Of a DNA stretch of 64,000 nt, positions 54,287 to 63,958 are shown piece after piece. Positions within the stretch are counted from its first letter, which is position 1. Every line of letters starts with the position of its first letter. Both the position numbers and the translations under genes were made by a program. The notes beneath the pieces were generated by a model that did no database searches, was not told the origin of the DNA, and worked only from the letters and a program-made list of their open reading frames with translations. Origin of the DNA: an uncultured Anaeroplasmataceae bacterium (GTDB lineage: Bacteria; Bacillota_I; Bacilli_A; Acholeplasmatales; Anaeroplasmataceae). The DNA lies in NCBI GenBank assembly GCA_934229785.1, contig CAKQEA010000005.1:62001-126000 (forward strand), given 5' to 3'.

Positions 54287-55703
54287 GCTGGGTGTCTCCA
54301 TATTCTCTACCATAAGCCTTATACTTTAAATTATTTAATATCCAAATAATAATAATTACTAGAATAATAGAATACTCAATGGTTTTAAACAAAGTATTTA
54401 TAGACCTTCTAGGGTAAGTAATTAAAGAATATAGCATTACTAATTGGATATATTTTCCAAACAAGCTGTTATTATAGTATTCATTGTCATCAATTAACCA
54501 ATTAATTATTAATGATTGTATCAGTACTAATATCCAGCCAAATTCTCCAAAATTAAAATATGATTCTGCAATTACAGAAAAACCCACACCAAAATCATAT
54601 GTTGTTCCGTAAGCATTGTGCAATGTATTTCCAAGCCAAATCTCTGGTAACTCATTAAAAGAATATGATACTGCACCAGTAAAATCTAATGATTTTGGAA
54701 AAAGACAAATTATAGAATAAAAATAAGACAATCCATATCTATAATTCTCTACTTCAGGTACAAAATGCTTAGTAAAGCAAATTGAAGTAAAATTGAACCC
54801 CATTTCTTCAATTAATGATTCAAGAACACCAAATAAACCATTACTATCAATTTTTCCATCAAATCTAAACTCAGCTATCCAAACTGAAGCCAATAAAATG
54901 ACAACTGTTCCTACTCCAATCATCACTTTTGATAAAAATATATTTCTATTTGATATAATATAGCAATATAATAATACTAAAATAACCGCTAGTGCTGATG
55001 TTCTTGCTCCTGTGAAAATTAAAACTAATGAATAAAATACCAATATAATAATTGGAATTTTTCTTTCAAATCTACTTTTACCATAAACCCACATAAGAAT
55101 AGCGCTTGGAACAAATAATGCTGTAGCAAAATTTGTTAAACCATTAGATATTCCAGCAGTATCTACTTTTATATAATTGTATCCATATTTAAATGCTAAA
55201 TAAGCATTATATATTGCAAAGGGTATTGCTATTATTCCTGAGATAATAAATAAAAACCTTCCCGCCTTTAATGCTGTAGCACCATTTTCATTGGACAACA
55301 AATTACTCTTTTTATGACAAATTCTTTTCGAATTAAAACTCATCAGTATTAATCCTAGAGAATAAAATTCAATGCAAAATGCACTATATTTAGTACAAAA
55401 GATCAATTCATCTTCAGAAAATTGCGTCAAATACCAGCTATAAAAGTTTTCATCAAATGCCTTTAATATTGGCATTCCAAATTGGAATAAAACAAACATT
55501 GCTAAAATTATTATTGACGGAGTAAAAATTTTTCTTTTAGCAATAATGCATAATATAACACTTGCAAATACAAATCCAACACTAACTTTGCAAATTTGTA
55601 CAAATGATTCAGAATAAGTATTTAAAAATGGAATACTTAATCCCAAACATATTATCATTAAAAACGTCACAAATATGTTAGTAATCTTGAATTTAGAATT
55701 CAT
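54279..55703 (-). CDS. Polysaccharide repeat-unit polymerase, Wzy-like (locus B)
   Basis: About 474 residues with 11-13 membrane helices. Features of O-antigen polymerase-like proteins are IFTGARTSALAVILVLLYCY in the middle and a long extracytoplasmic loop with SFNELPEIWLGNTLHNAYGT near 355, followed by AESYFNFGEFGWI. ATG at 55703 has GAGGTATCATCT upstream; longer starts overlap the previous gene. Assigned by topology and context more than by firm sequence identity. Confidence 0.8.
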   Translation of the reverse strand: MNSKFKITNIFVTFLMIICLGLSIPFLNTYSESFVQICKVSVGFVFASVILCIIAKRKIFTPSIIILAMFVLFQFGMPILKAFDENFYSWYLTQFSEDELIFCTKYSAFCIEFYSLGLILMSFNSKRICHKKSNLLSNENGATALKAGRFLFIISGIIAIPFAIYNAYLAFKYGYNYIKVDTAGISNGLTNFATALFVPSAILMWVYGKSRFERKIPIIILVFYSLVLIFTGARTSALAVILVLLYCYIISNRNIFLSKVMIGVGTVVILLASVWIAEFRFDGKIDSNGLFGVLESLIEEMGFNFTSICFTKHFVPEVENYRYGLSYFYSIICLFPKSLDFTGAVSYSFNELPEIWLGNTLHNAYGTTYDFGVGFSVIAESYFNFGEFGWILVLIQSLIINWLIDDNEYYNNSLFGKYIQLVMLYSLITYPRRSINTLFKTIEYSIILVIIIIWILNNLKYKAYGREYGDTQHE

Positions 55704-55713
55704 AGATGATACC

Positions 55714-56661
55714 TCATTTTCTTTTAATTTTTTTTGATAACACATCTTTAATATATATATAATAAATAAGTTTTACTTTATCATTCTTTTTAATAAACTT
55801 TTTTGTTATATTTGTTTCAAATGGTATAAATCCACTTTGTGTAAACATGAAATTTTCCACATTTGACAAATTATCAAGATGTAATTCGATTCTTCTTCTT
55901 TTTACATGAAGGTATAAATATTCTTTTTTTTCAATGAAATTTCCATTAACAATATAAGAATAGATATGACCATTTTCCCATGAAAATATTTGTCTCTTGA
56001 ATGGTAACCAATAATATTTAGTGAAATCTTCACTTACTCCACCTAATCTAAACTGATAACGCTTATAACTAATATCAGCATATAATCCTGACAAATTCTT
56101 GATTCTTTTATTACTCTTCAAAAAGAAAGATGTAATAGAATTTTCTCCTATTTCTTCGAAATTCATAAACTCAGGATTAGAAAATATTTCTCTATAATTT
56201 TTTAAACCAGGTATATTTGTCATGAATAATTCATTAACTTCTTGCGTGTTTTTATATATAGACATATGACCACAACACATAATTTTATCATATGAATCGA
56301 TCATTTCATCTGTAATAAATTTGGAAATGTTTCCGTATATGCTATCATTCACATCAACATGTCCCCATGCTTTATAACCTTCTATATATTCGTTAAACAA
56401 GTATCCAAATAAAGGCTTATAATCACCTAATTTTCTTATACTTTCAAGTTTAATTTCAAAATCAAATTTTGTTTGAAATCTATTTTTCAACTCTACTAAA
56501 TCCAGATACTCTACTTTTACATTTTCCGGATAATCATATATTCTCTTATCATCAGTAAAAACAAACCATGTGCAATCCTTGTTCATGCCACATGAGTTTA
56601 ACCATAATTGGAAATGATTAGGAAATTTGCCAAAATATGGGCATAAATAAGCTATCTTCAT
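55714..56661 (-). CDS. DUF6625-like glycosyltransferase
   Basis: 315 residues. It opens MKIAYLCPYFGKFPNHFQLW and has LGDYKPLFGYLFNEYIEGYK then AWGHVDVNDSIYGNI near residues 78-110. The D-x-N/D pattern is where GT-A enzymes of this family carry a metal-binding motif. Members occur in capsule loci and are believed to be glycosyltransferases. One base from the upstream GT4 gene, with AAGGAGGAG before the ATG. Confidence 0.75.
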   Translation of the reverse strand: MKIAYLCPYFGKFPNHFQLWLNSCGMNKDCTWFVFTDDKRIYDYPENVKVEYLDLVELKNRFQTKFDFEIKLESIRKLGDYKPLFGYLFNEYIEGYKAWGHVDVNDSIYGNISKFITDEMIDSYDKIMCCGHMSIYKNTQEVNELFMTNIPGLKNYREIFSNPEFMNFEEIGENSITSFFLKSNKRIKNLSGLYADISYKRYQFRLGGVSEDFTKYYWLPFKRQIFSWENGHIYSYIVNGNFIEKKEYLYLHVKRRRIELHLDNLSNVENFMFTQSGFIPFETNITKKFIKKNDKVKLIYYIYIKDVLSKKIKRK

Positions 56662-56662
56662 T

Positions 56663-57829
56663 TTACTCCTCCTTAATCATTTGTTTTAATTGCATAATTT
56701 TATTTTTAATAAACATTTTCTCTTTTGCTGCAGTATTTCCCTCAAAAGATAATCTTTCATATAGTTCGTTATCTTTTAGTAAAATTTCAATTTTCTTTGA
56801 ATATTCTTTTTTATTAGAAATAATTCCCCCAGGTAGATACTTTACAATACCAACATCTGAACTTATGAAAGGAACGCCTGCCGCCATTGACTCTACTATA
56901 GAAATTGGGTATGCTTCCCATTTACTAGTCATAATATAAAGAATAGAATTTCTAACATAATATGATATATATTTTCTTTCTACACCCGTTAAATATAATA
57001 TAGGCTTACAATTTGTTGGAATATTCTTCTTATTTCGCATTTTCTTTTCCACTGATTTCAATTTCTTTAAATATTCAGTATCTTTAGAACCAATTAATAC
57101 TAGACCAATATTATTATCAATATTAGAATTTAAAAATGCTTTTACTGTATCAATTTGATTTTTTCTATCAACAAAATTTGAAACATTAATAATATATTTT
57201 TCAAAAGGTTTTACAAAAGTTTCTTTTCCATCGAAGAAAAATTCATCTGCAGCTGCATTTTCGATAATTACAGATTTAATCCCATATTTTTTTTCGAAAA
57301 ATAGCGTAGAATAATCTCTTTCATGTAGTTGAGTAACAATATCGTATTTTTTAAAAAAATAACCATTTTTTCTATAATATAATCTCCATCTAATATTTGC
57401 CCATATTTTTCCTAATGTATGCTTAATGCTATCAAAATCAAATAGATGGTAATTAAAATCCCATATTGAATGCAAATATAATATTTTTTTGCATTTGATG
57501 TCGTCTAAAATTTCAAAGCACCAATCAGTAAAAGGCGATTGAGTTCCAACATTAATGATACAATCAGCGTTTTCACATTCATCAAGAACAACTTTCTGAT
57601 ATTCACGTATATCACCGTGATGAATGGTATGCTTTGTAAAAATAGGCAATCTTACTATTCTAACTTTATTATAGATTTCATTTTCAGGAGCGGGAATCCT
57701 AGTATAGGACGAAGTAATTACAATAATATCATTACCTAAATCAGCTAAGCCTTCAGCTAAATATTCAGTTACAAATTGTACACCATCAAAATTAGGATAA
57801 TATTTATTTACTGTAATAATTACTTTCAT
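56663..57829 (-). CDS. GT4 family glycosyltransferase
   Basis: 388 residues. VNKYYPNFDGVQFVTEYLAE at the N-terminus, NVSNFVDRKNQIDTVKAF near 195 and MTSKWEAYPISIVESMAAGV near 310 with the E-x7-E motif. GT-B retaining transferase of the locus B repeat unit. Confidence 0.87.
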   Translation of the reverse strand: MKVIITVNKYYPNFDGVQFVTEYLAEGLADLGNDIIVITSSYTRIPAPENEIYNKVRIVRLPIFTKHTIHHGDIREYQKVVLDECENADCIINVGTQSPFTDWCFEILDDIKCKKILYLHSIWDFNYHLFDFDSIKHTLGKIWANIRWRLYYRKNGYFFKKYDIVTQLHERDYSTLFFEKKYGIKSVIIENAAADEFFFDGKETFVKPFEKYIINVSNFVDRKNQIDTVKAFLNSNIDNNIGLVLIGSKDTEYLKKLKSVEKKMRNKKNIPTNCKPILYLTGVERKYISYYVRNSILYIMTSKWEAYPISIVESMAAGVPFISSDVGIVKYLPGGIISNKKEYSKKIEILLKDNELYERLSFEGNTAAKEKMFIKNKIMQLKQMIKEE

Positions 57830-57833
57830 ATAC

Positions 57834-58634
57834 TTACTTCATTCCTTTTTTTCTTTTCAACTTTTTATATAACCATTTGGGCATCATACCTATAATAATT
57901 GGCTTATATAAATAAAGGATACCTCTTGGATATAGTTTTAAAAGTTTAAAACCTTTTTTTCTAACTTTATATTCATTAATTCTATATTTGAATTTTCTTC
58001 TTGCTGAACTTTCACTATCTTCTCTAAAATAGTATAATTTCTCATTTATATTTCCTAATTTAAAGCCTTTTGACTGCATTCTCATAAATAAATCATAATC
58101 TTCATTTCTAAGACAGTAAGAGTCTTCGCAATAACCACCTACATTTTCAAAAGTTTCCTTTTTGGCAATTATTGTAGGATGAGACATAGGCGAATTAAAT
58201 AAGAAGTCGCGATTGTTTATCAATTTATTATAACAAACCTGCCCCCAAACACATTCGTCGTCAAAATAATACATATCACAACCTACAACATCTAAATTAT
58301 TATCAATTAAATATTTTAATTGCTTTTCAAGTCTGTTCTTTTCACAATAATCATCTGAATCCATTCTAGCAATATACTCACCATTAGAATATTTTAAACA
58401 TGTATTTAATCCATATGCTAATCCATGATTAATGCTATCTTCATAATACTTAATTCTAGTATCAATTTTACACTTAATATTAAAATAATCTTTAATATTA
58501 CTATTATTTGAGCCATCATTATAAATAATGAATTCGAAATCATCAAAGGTCTGCTCTAATATTGAATCAACAGCCTTTTCAAGCATAGGAATTGGAGTAT
58601 TAAATACACTCATAATAATTGATATTTTACACAT
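57834..58634 (-). CDS. GT2 family glycosyltransferase
   Basis: 266 residues, GT-A fold. ISIIMSVFNTPIPMLEKAVD at the start, FEFIIYNDGSNN near 33, the metal-binding ARMDSDDYCEKNRLEKQ near 90, and RNEDYDLFMRMQSKGFK near 180. Inverting transferase acting on the cytoplasmic face. Overlaps the end of the acyltransferase gene by 8 bases. Confidence 0.92.
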   Translation of the reverse strand: MCKISIIMSVFNTPIPMLEKAVDSILEQTFDDFEFIIYNDGSNNSNIKDYFNIKCKIDTRIKYYEDSINHGLAYGLNTCLKYSNGEYIARMDSDDYCEKNRLEKQLKYLIDNNLDVVGCDMYYFDDECVWGQVCYNKLINNRDFLFNSPMSHPTIIAKKETFENVGGYCEDSYCLRNEDYDLFMRMQSKGFKLGNINEKLYYFREDSESSARRKFKYRINEYKVRKKGFKLLKLYPRGILYLYKPIIIGMMPKWLYKKLKRKKGMK

Positions 58635-59109
58635 ATCTTATTTCCTCACAGACATATGTATTGTTTAATTTTACAATTGTTCCTGACGGAATATCAAAAT
58701 CAATTATACAACCAGCACCAATTACGCAATTGTCACCAATTTTTGTTCCTTTAAGGATAACTACATTTGATCCAATCCAACAATTATTTCCAATTTGAAC
58801 AGTTCCTATGCTATAGCCTTGTTCTTTAATTGATTGATTAATTTTATTAAATCTATGATTATGGTCATATATCTTTACATTTTCACCAAAAATCGAGTAG
58901 TTTCCAATTTGAATATTCCCACGTGAAACAATGGAGCACTCATTATTAAAGAAACAATTATTACCTATATTGATTTTTCCGCCTTCATTTATTAAGTTAA
59001 ATTTTCTTCTCCATGTTGTTTTGCTACCGATAGAAACATTTTTAACAAAAACATTCATAAAAAACTTAGACACTAGAGCAAATAAGTGATATTTAATTTT
59101 TTTAATCAT
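58627..59109 (-). CDS. Hexapeptide-repeat acyltransferase (left-handed beta-helix)
   Basis: 160 residues of hexapeptide repeats: GGKINIGNNCFFNNECSIVS, IYDHNHRFNKINQSI with the conserved catalytic-type histidine, and VQIGNNCWIGSNVVILKGTK then IGAGCIIDFDIPSGTIV. WcaF/CysE-like O-acetyltransferase that probably decorates the locus B sugar. ATGA overlap with the upstream GT4 gene. Confidence 0.88.
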   Translation of the reverse strand: MIKKIKYHLFALVSKFFMNVFVKNVSIGSKTTWRRKFNLINEGGKINIGNNCFFNNECSIVSRGNIQIGNYSIFGENVKIYDHNHRFNKINQSIKEQGYSIGTVQIGNNCWIGSNVVILKGTKIGDNCVIGAGCIIDFDIPSGTIVKLNNTYVCEEIRYV

Positions 59110-60236
59110 TTTACTTCCTCCATTAATCTAAAATAAATATTTTCTAGTTTTATTGTCTCATTATTAATATCATAGCAAGAATCAGCAAACAATTCTTTCA
59201 CTTCGCTCCTAGGAGCAATAGTATTACTTTTCCACTTCATATAGACGTTATTTAACTCGTTAATCCACATTTTTTTGTCTAATGGAAGTTTTATACCATT
59301 ACTTGTTATAAATGCTTCATTAGGAATATTATCTGAAGCTATATACTCTAATCCAGAGACTTGAGCTTCAACTAAAGTCATCCCTAATCCCTCGTATATA
59401 CTTGGAAACACAAAACAATCCATTGTCTGATATAAATCTTCAATATTCTTCATTGCGCTTAACAAAAGAACTTTGTCACCTATACCATATGAATTAATTT
59501 TCTTTAAAATATCTTCCTTTAAAGGACCATCACCAACTAATAATAACATCGAATTCTCACAATTCTTTAAAAATGAATTATATATATCTATTAGGAATAA
59601 TTGATTCTTTTGTGGCATCAATCTTCCTATGTTTCCAACAACAAATTTGTCATCAATACTATTTTTTTTTCTAAATTCTTTTCTTTTTGCTACATCAAAG
59701 TAAAACCTATTTAAATCTAGTGCATTATTAATAATTGTTATTTTATTCGCATCATATGTTTTTTTCCCAAACAACCAAATTGCTGCATCTTTACTACATG
59801 CAAAATAATGAGTAGCATATTTTTTCGAAAATGGTTTTAATATGTTTTTAATTATATTTTTCAAAAACTCTTTTTTGTTTGAAGATGAATGAGAATGAGC
59901 AATTCTTATTTTTATACCAGCTTTTTTAGCAGCCCTTAATGTAAAAACACTTAATGAATTCATATTAGAGTGAACAATATCATATTTATTGTCTTTAAAT
60001 ATTTTTCTTAAGGAACTCATATATTTAAATGGATTTTTATATGATGGAATAATTACAACCTTTCCACCAATTTTTTCAATAGATTCTCTTGAAATAAGTT
60101 CGGACTCAGATTCAACCAAGAAATCAAATTGTATTGCGTCTCTATTGATATGCTTGTAATAATTAATCCATAATGATTCAGTTCCGCCATTTACAGCTTT
60201 ACCAATAACTTGAGCTATCCTAATTGGTTTACTCAT
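59106..60236 (-). CDS. GT4 family glycosyltransferase
   Basis: 376 residues. RIAQVIGKAVNGGTESLWIN at the N-terminus, VGNIGRLMPQKNQLFLIDIY near 195 and FPSIYEGLGMTLVEAQVSGL near 290 with the E-x7-E motif. Similar in layout to EpsF-like capsule transferases. Directly downstream of the priming enzyme, so it may add the second sugar. AGGGAGG precedes the ATG. Confidence 0.9.
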   Translation of the reverse strand: MSKPIRIAQVIGKAVNGGTESLWINYYKHINRDAIQFDFLVESESELISRESIEKIGGKVVIIPSYKNPFKYMSSLRKIFKDNKYDIVHSNMNSLSVFTLRAAKKAGIKIRIAHSHSSSNKKEFLKNIIKNILKPFSKKYATHYFACSKDAAIWLFGKKTYDANKITIINNALDLNRFYFDVAKRKEFRKKNSIDDKFVVGNIGRLMPQKNQLFLIDIYNSFLKNCENSMLLLVGDGPLKEDILKKINSYGIGDKVLLLSAMKNIEDLYQTMDCFVFPSIYEGLGMTLVEAQVSGLEYIASDNIPNEAFITSNGIKLPLDKKMWINELNNVYMKWKSNTIAPRSEVKELFADSCYDINNETIKLENIYFRLMEEVK

Positions 60237-60256
60237 ATAGTTTCCTCCCTAAATCG

Positions 60257-60928
60257 CTATTCCCCAGTATGATCAAATAAAACCATACATGCACCTTTCA
60301 CTATAATTTTAAAATCTAACCATAAACTTCTTCTTTCAATATACTCTAAATCAAGCTTTACCCAATCATCAAAATGAATATGATGTCTATCATGTTTTAT
60401 TTGCCATAAACATAATAAACCACCTTTAACAAGTAATCTTTGTTTTTGATAATTAGTATATTCTAATGTTTCTTCATATATTGGTGAACGAGGTCCAACT
60501 ATAGATAAACGTCCAACAAACAAATCCCATAATTGAGGTAATTCATCAATTGATGTTTTTCTTAAAAATTTACCAAATTTAGTAATTCTTGGATCATTTT
60601 TCATTTTAAATGCTGGTCCATCAGCTTCATTAAGACCTTCATCAATTAATTCTTGTTTTAATTTATCTGCATTTGGCTTCATTGATCTTATTTTATGAAA
60701 TTTAATAATCTTACCACCTTTTCCAACTCTTTTTGAAGTGTATATTGGATTATGTCCATCTTCACAAAATTTAATAAACATCATCAACAATATAAACCAT
60801 CCAAACAAAATTAACGATATTGTAGATAATAAAATATCAAAAAATCTTTTAAAGAATTGATATACATATTTTTCTTTATAATTAATTGTTATTTTTCCAC
60901 CATAATATTTAAGTCTTTTTGAGTTCAT
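60257..60928 (-). CDS. Undecaprenyl-phosphate sugar-1-phosphate transferase (priming enzyme, locus B)
   Basis: 223 residues. One membrane helix (about 30-52), KRFFDILLSTISLILFGWFI, TSKRVGKGGKIIKFHKIRSM, FLRKTSIDELPQLWDLFVGR and LSIVGPRSP. C-terminal LLVKGGLLCLWQIKHDRHHI is the family end region. Initiates the locus B repeat unit. Distinct in sequence from the 34980-35654 enzyme, so the first sugar may differ. Confidence 0.94.
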   Translation of the reverse strand: MNSKRLKYYGGKITINYKEKYVYQFFKRFFDILLSTISLILFGWFILLMMFIKFCEDGHNPIYTSKRVGKGGKIIKFHKIRSMKPNADKLKQELIDEGLNEADGPAFKMKNDPRITKFGKFLRKTSIDELPQLWDLFVGRLSIVGPRSPIYEETLEYTNYQKQRLLVKGGLLCLWQIKHDRHHIHFDDWVKLDLEYIERRSLWLDFKIIVKGACMVLFDHTGE

Positions 60929-61089
60929 GTAATCACCACACCTTTATTTTATTATCACTTGATTTGACAATTTTCGCATAATCTATAAAAAAATAAATTT
61001 ATTTAATAGGCATCCATAAACTATATAATTTAGTATAATACAAACATTTAATCAAAAACATAAATAACAACTCCCCATAAACAATACAA

Positions 61090-61116
61090 ACAATAAATCC
61101 CCTACATGATAGGGGC
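61090..61116 (-). terminator. Hairpin between the regulatory pair and the priming transferase
   Basis: Stem CCCCTA / TAGGGG (61099-61104, 61110-61115) with a 5-base loop, followed on the minus strand by ATTTATTG. The T-run is weak, so this is probably an attenuating terminator that lets part of the transcription pass into the locus B glycosyltransferases. Confidence 0.6.
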
Positions 61117-61119
61117 TAA

Positions 61120-61764
61120 TTAATTAAAACGATCAATATTCAAAAATGAATATCTCTTTAAAATTTTCTTAACCTTATCAAGGTTTGGTTTTCTTCTATT
61201 AGTTGAATGACAATCAGATGCAATATAATCAATAACTTTATCCTTAATCATTTTTAAAGCTTTTATTTTATGCTTTAACACAAACTCACAATTAACCTGT
61301 AGAAGTGGATTAAATTCCTTTTTTAACCTATAATAATCCTTAATAGAAATATTATATCTTTCAATATGAGCAATTATTGGCTCATAACCTAATAATCTAA
61401 TACTATATATAATATCTACTAAATCATCATAAGTAATATCATAATCAAATTCAATCAAAATATATTTAGTATTGTTGATAGTTAAATACTTATTATTTTT
61501 AAGCTTTTCTAAAGTATCTGCTTCATAATAAATCTCTTGACCTAAATAATATTTAATATCATAATTAACAAGCTCACCTTTTAATAAATTAAACTTATCA
61601 ATAATCATATCCTTATCAATAAACCTATGCAAATAGCTATGTGGAGTAAATACAATTGTATCTACACCACATTCTATTTCTTTTTTAATCATAAGAAGAG
61701 ATGTTTCAATATCTCTTGCCCCATCATCCACATTAGGAATAATATGAGTATGTACGTCTATCAT
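61120..61764 (-). CDS. CpsB/CapC-type PHP tyrosine-protein phosphatase
   Basis: 214 residues. The metal-binding PHP motif DVHTHIIPNVDDGARD is at the N-terminus, with FTPHSYLH near 40, LGQEIYYE near 75, IIAHIERYN near 130 and ASDCHSTNRRKPNL near 185. Dephosphorylates the tyrosine kinase encoded just upstream, controlling chain length and export. Overlaps that gene as ATGATAG. Confidence 0.93.
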   Translation of the reverse strand: MIDVHTHIIPNVDDGARDIETSLLMIKKEIECGVDTIVFTPHSYLHRFIDKDMIIDKFNLLKGELVNYDIKYYLGQEIYYEADTLEKLKNNKYLTINNTKYILIEFDYDITYDDLVDIIYSIRLLGYEPIIAHIERYNISIKDYYRLKKEFNPLLQVNCEFVLKHKIKALKMIKDKVIDYIASDCHSTNRRKPNLDKVKKILKRYSFLNIDRFN

Positions 61765-63164
61765 TTTTCTCTCTTTTCGCTAGTATAATAATTTGAATAA
61801 TAGTATTTATCTTTCTTACTTCCCTTAAGAAGGGTAACATTAACACCAATAATATTAGCCTCATCAGTATTAATTTCAGCAATTGACTTTTTAACCTCAT
61901 AAATCTTCGCTTTATTAGCTGCAATAACATAAACTAAAGCATCAGATAGCTTAGTAATAACCTTAGCATCAGATGAAACAGTAACAGGAGGACAATCAAT
62001 TAAAACATAATCGTAATCACTCTTTAAGCTATTAATTAACTCAGAAAGCTTCTTAGATTCTAAAATAATTGAAGGATTAGGAACCTTAACACCAGAAGTA
62101 ATAACTGAAATATACTCATCAAATTTCTTGATATTGATATTACAATCTGAAGTTACATATTCAGTAATACCATCCTTTTTATCCTCATTAAACATCATAT
62201 GTAAAACAGGTCTACGCAAATCTAAATCAATAACTAAAACCTTACGATTGTTACTAGATAAAATCCTTGCAATATTCATAACTGTAGTAGTCTTACACTC
62301 ACCTGAATCAGTTGAAGTAAAGGAAATAACATTATTTTCCTTATTGATTATTGAAAAATCAATATTTGTAACAAGCTTATCATAATTAACCTTATTAATA
62401 AAAGCCTCAGAATCAAGTTCTTCTTTATTTAAACCATCTTTATCATCATATTGATAACCTAAAATTGGTAAATTTAAAGACTTCTTAACCTCATCAACAG
62501 TTGAATATTTATTTTTAAACAATTCAATACAAATAACAACACAACAAGCAACAACTAAGCTTACAAGAGCACCAACTAAAGCATATAGCTTCTTACTCTT
62601 ACCAGCATTAACCGCATTATTTGCAGGAGTAACTACATTATAAGAATTTGCTGTTACAGGATATTTATATTCTCCTAAATTATCTTTCTCAACCGATTTA
62701 TCAATGCCAGAATTAATAACATAATCCAAAGCAGTTTTCGCAAACTCCTTATTCTTAGAAGTTAAAGAAACATAAATAAACAAATCAGAAGTTGAGTTTT
62801 TAATAGAAATCATATCCTTTAAATCACTAGGCTTATATTCATCATTCTTAATAACACCTGCAGCAACCATATCATCAATCGCATCCTGTAAAATTGATTC
62901 ATCAACAATCCAAGATGAAATAGTTTGAGTAGCCCTAAGACCACCACTTACATCACTACTTGAAGATGAAGATTGAAACTTCTCCGGATTAACTAAAACT
63001 GATGAAGTTGATTTATATGTTGGCTTAACAAGTGCTAATACACAAATTAAAGTAATAACAACACCTGCAGCAAATATTCCAACTAACCACCAAATTCTAC
63101 GTTTAAACATCATAAACAAATCTGCAAGAGTAATTGAATTATTATTTTTTTCATTATTCTCCAT
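61761..63164 (-). CDS. Fused Wzz-like adaptor / BY-type tyrosine kinase (CpsC-CpsD)
   Basis: 467 residues. The N-terminal Wzz domain has two membrane helices (about 31-50 and 194-214). The cytosolic kinase domain (about 270-440) has Walker A' VLVIDLDLRRP, Walker B YVLIDCPP and a C-terminal tyrosine cluster YYYSNYY. The P-loop reads TDSGECKTTT: cysteine replaces the glycine normally before the catalytic lysine (GEGK). Firmicutes usually keep CpsC and CpsD separate; the fused form is more like Wzc. First gene of locus B, promoter at 63248-63276, AGGTGATT before the ATG. Confidence 0.93.
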   Translation of the reverse strand: MENNEKNNNSITLADLFMMFKRRIWWLVGIFAAGVVITLICVLALVKPTYKSTSSVLVNPEKFQSSSSSSDVSGGLRATQTISSWIVDESILQDAIDDMVAAGVIKNDEYKPSDLKDMISIKNSTSDLFIYVSLTSKNKEFAKTALDYVINSGIDKSVEKDNLGEYKYPVTANSYNVVTPANNAVNAGKSKKLYALVGALVSLVVACCVVICIELFKNKYSTVDEVKKSLNLPILGYQYDDKDGLNKEELDSEAFINKVNYDKLVTNIDFSIINKENNVISFTSTDSGECKTTTVMNIARILSSNNRKVLVIDLDLRRPVLHMMFNEDKKDGITEYVTSDCNINIKKFDEYISVITSGVKVPNPSIILESKKLSELINSLKSDYDYVLIDCPPVTVSSDAKVITKLSDALVYVIAANKAKIYEVKKSIAEINTDEANIIGVNVTLLKGSKKDKYYYSNYYTSEKREK

Positions 63165-63216
63165 ATAATCACCTATAACTTTCCTAATTTAATTTAAATA
63201 GTAATAATGAATATAA

Positions 63217-63304
63217 TACCATTTCACAAATACCATTTTATGGTTTAAATATATCACTTTAAATAAAATTTTTCAATAAAATGTCAATTAATAGTACCAT
63301 ATTT
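63217..63304. repeat. Repeated TACCATTT motifs around the locus B promoter
   Basis: TACCATTT occurs at 63217-63224 and 63231-63238 (14 bases apart), with a related TACCATATTTT at 63295. Two copies lie in the leader just after the likely start site and one upstream of the -35. Possible regulator sites; no binding protein is evident. Confidence 0.4.
63248..63276 (-). promoter_or_regulatory. Probable sigma-A promoter of polysaccharide locus B
   Basis: Minus-strand TTGAAA (63271-63276), 17-base spacer, TATATT (63248-63253). The start site would be near 63241, about 75 bases before the first codon of the kinase gene. A TTGACA at about 63281-63286 further upstream lacks a matching -10. The remaining gap to 63620 shows nothing recognised. 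Confidence 0.6.
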
Positions 63305-63620
63305 TATCAAGTTTTTTCAATTCTTTAAAAAAAATTTTGGTTTCCTAATGGATTATACTCATAGATAGTTGTTGACTTAAATAATCTATTTTAACCTGGC
63401 AATATTGTTTTGACACTTAGGATGAGTTATATTAAAAAAATACATTAGCATAGTGGCAAGGTTAGCACCCAAACTTGTAATCGTGCAAAAATTTAGCCCC
63501 CTTTATATTAAATCATGTATTTTATTAGCCTCTTTTTAGCATCATTGTTTTTTAAAATCATTTTCTGATATAATACATTATGGAACATAACTATCACTTG
63601 TTATTTAATTTAACAATAAA

Positions 63621-63670
63621 TAAAAAAAAGGCTCACCACATTATAGAAATTAATCTATTATGCAGTGAGC
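63621..63670 (-). terminator. Intrinsic terminator
   Basis: Minus-strand stem starting GCTCACTGCATAATAGA pairing with TCTATAATGTGGTGAGC (few mismatches, 5-6 base loop) and followed by CTTTTTTTT. It ends the small broken gene at 63678-63958. Confidence 0.88.
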
Positions 63671-63677
63671 AATTTTA

Positions 63678-63958
63678 TTATTTTGTACCATTATATGCCT
63701 CTATCAATTTTTCGTCATTATAAGGATTCATATAGAAATAATCGTCCTGCTTAACAATCCATGATTTAACTAATAGTTCAATGTAGATAGAATCAAATGT
63801 CTCAACCATATTATCTTCAGCTTCATTTAATGGGACTCCATCAAGAGATAATTCTAATTTGTAAAGCAATCGTCCTAAATTTCTCTTACATCAACTGGTA
63901 CTTCTTGTATTTCAATTCTTGCGATGCTCTTGACATCAAATTCAACTCTCCAGTTCAT
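63678..63958 (-). pseudogene. Small frameshifted gene of unknown function
   Basis: From ATG 63958 the frame reads MNWRVEFDVKSIARIEIQEV then PVDVREI and stops. In another frame NLGRLLYKLELSLDGVPLNE continues with DSIYIELLVKSWIVKQDDYF to the stop at 63678. Joined, they give about 93 residues, a plausible small cytosolic protein. The opening WRVEFD recalls RelE/Gp49-like toxins, but the rest does not clearly fit and I make no assignment. The frameshift is near 63875. Confidence 0.45.
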
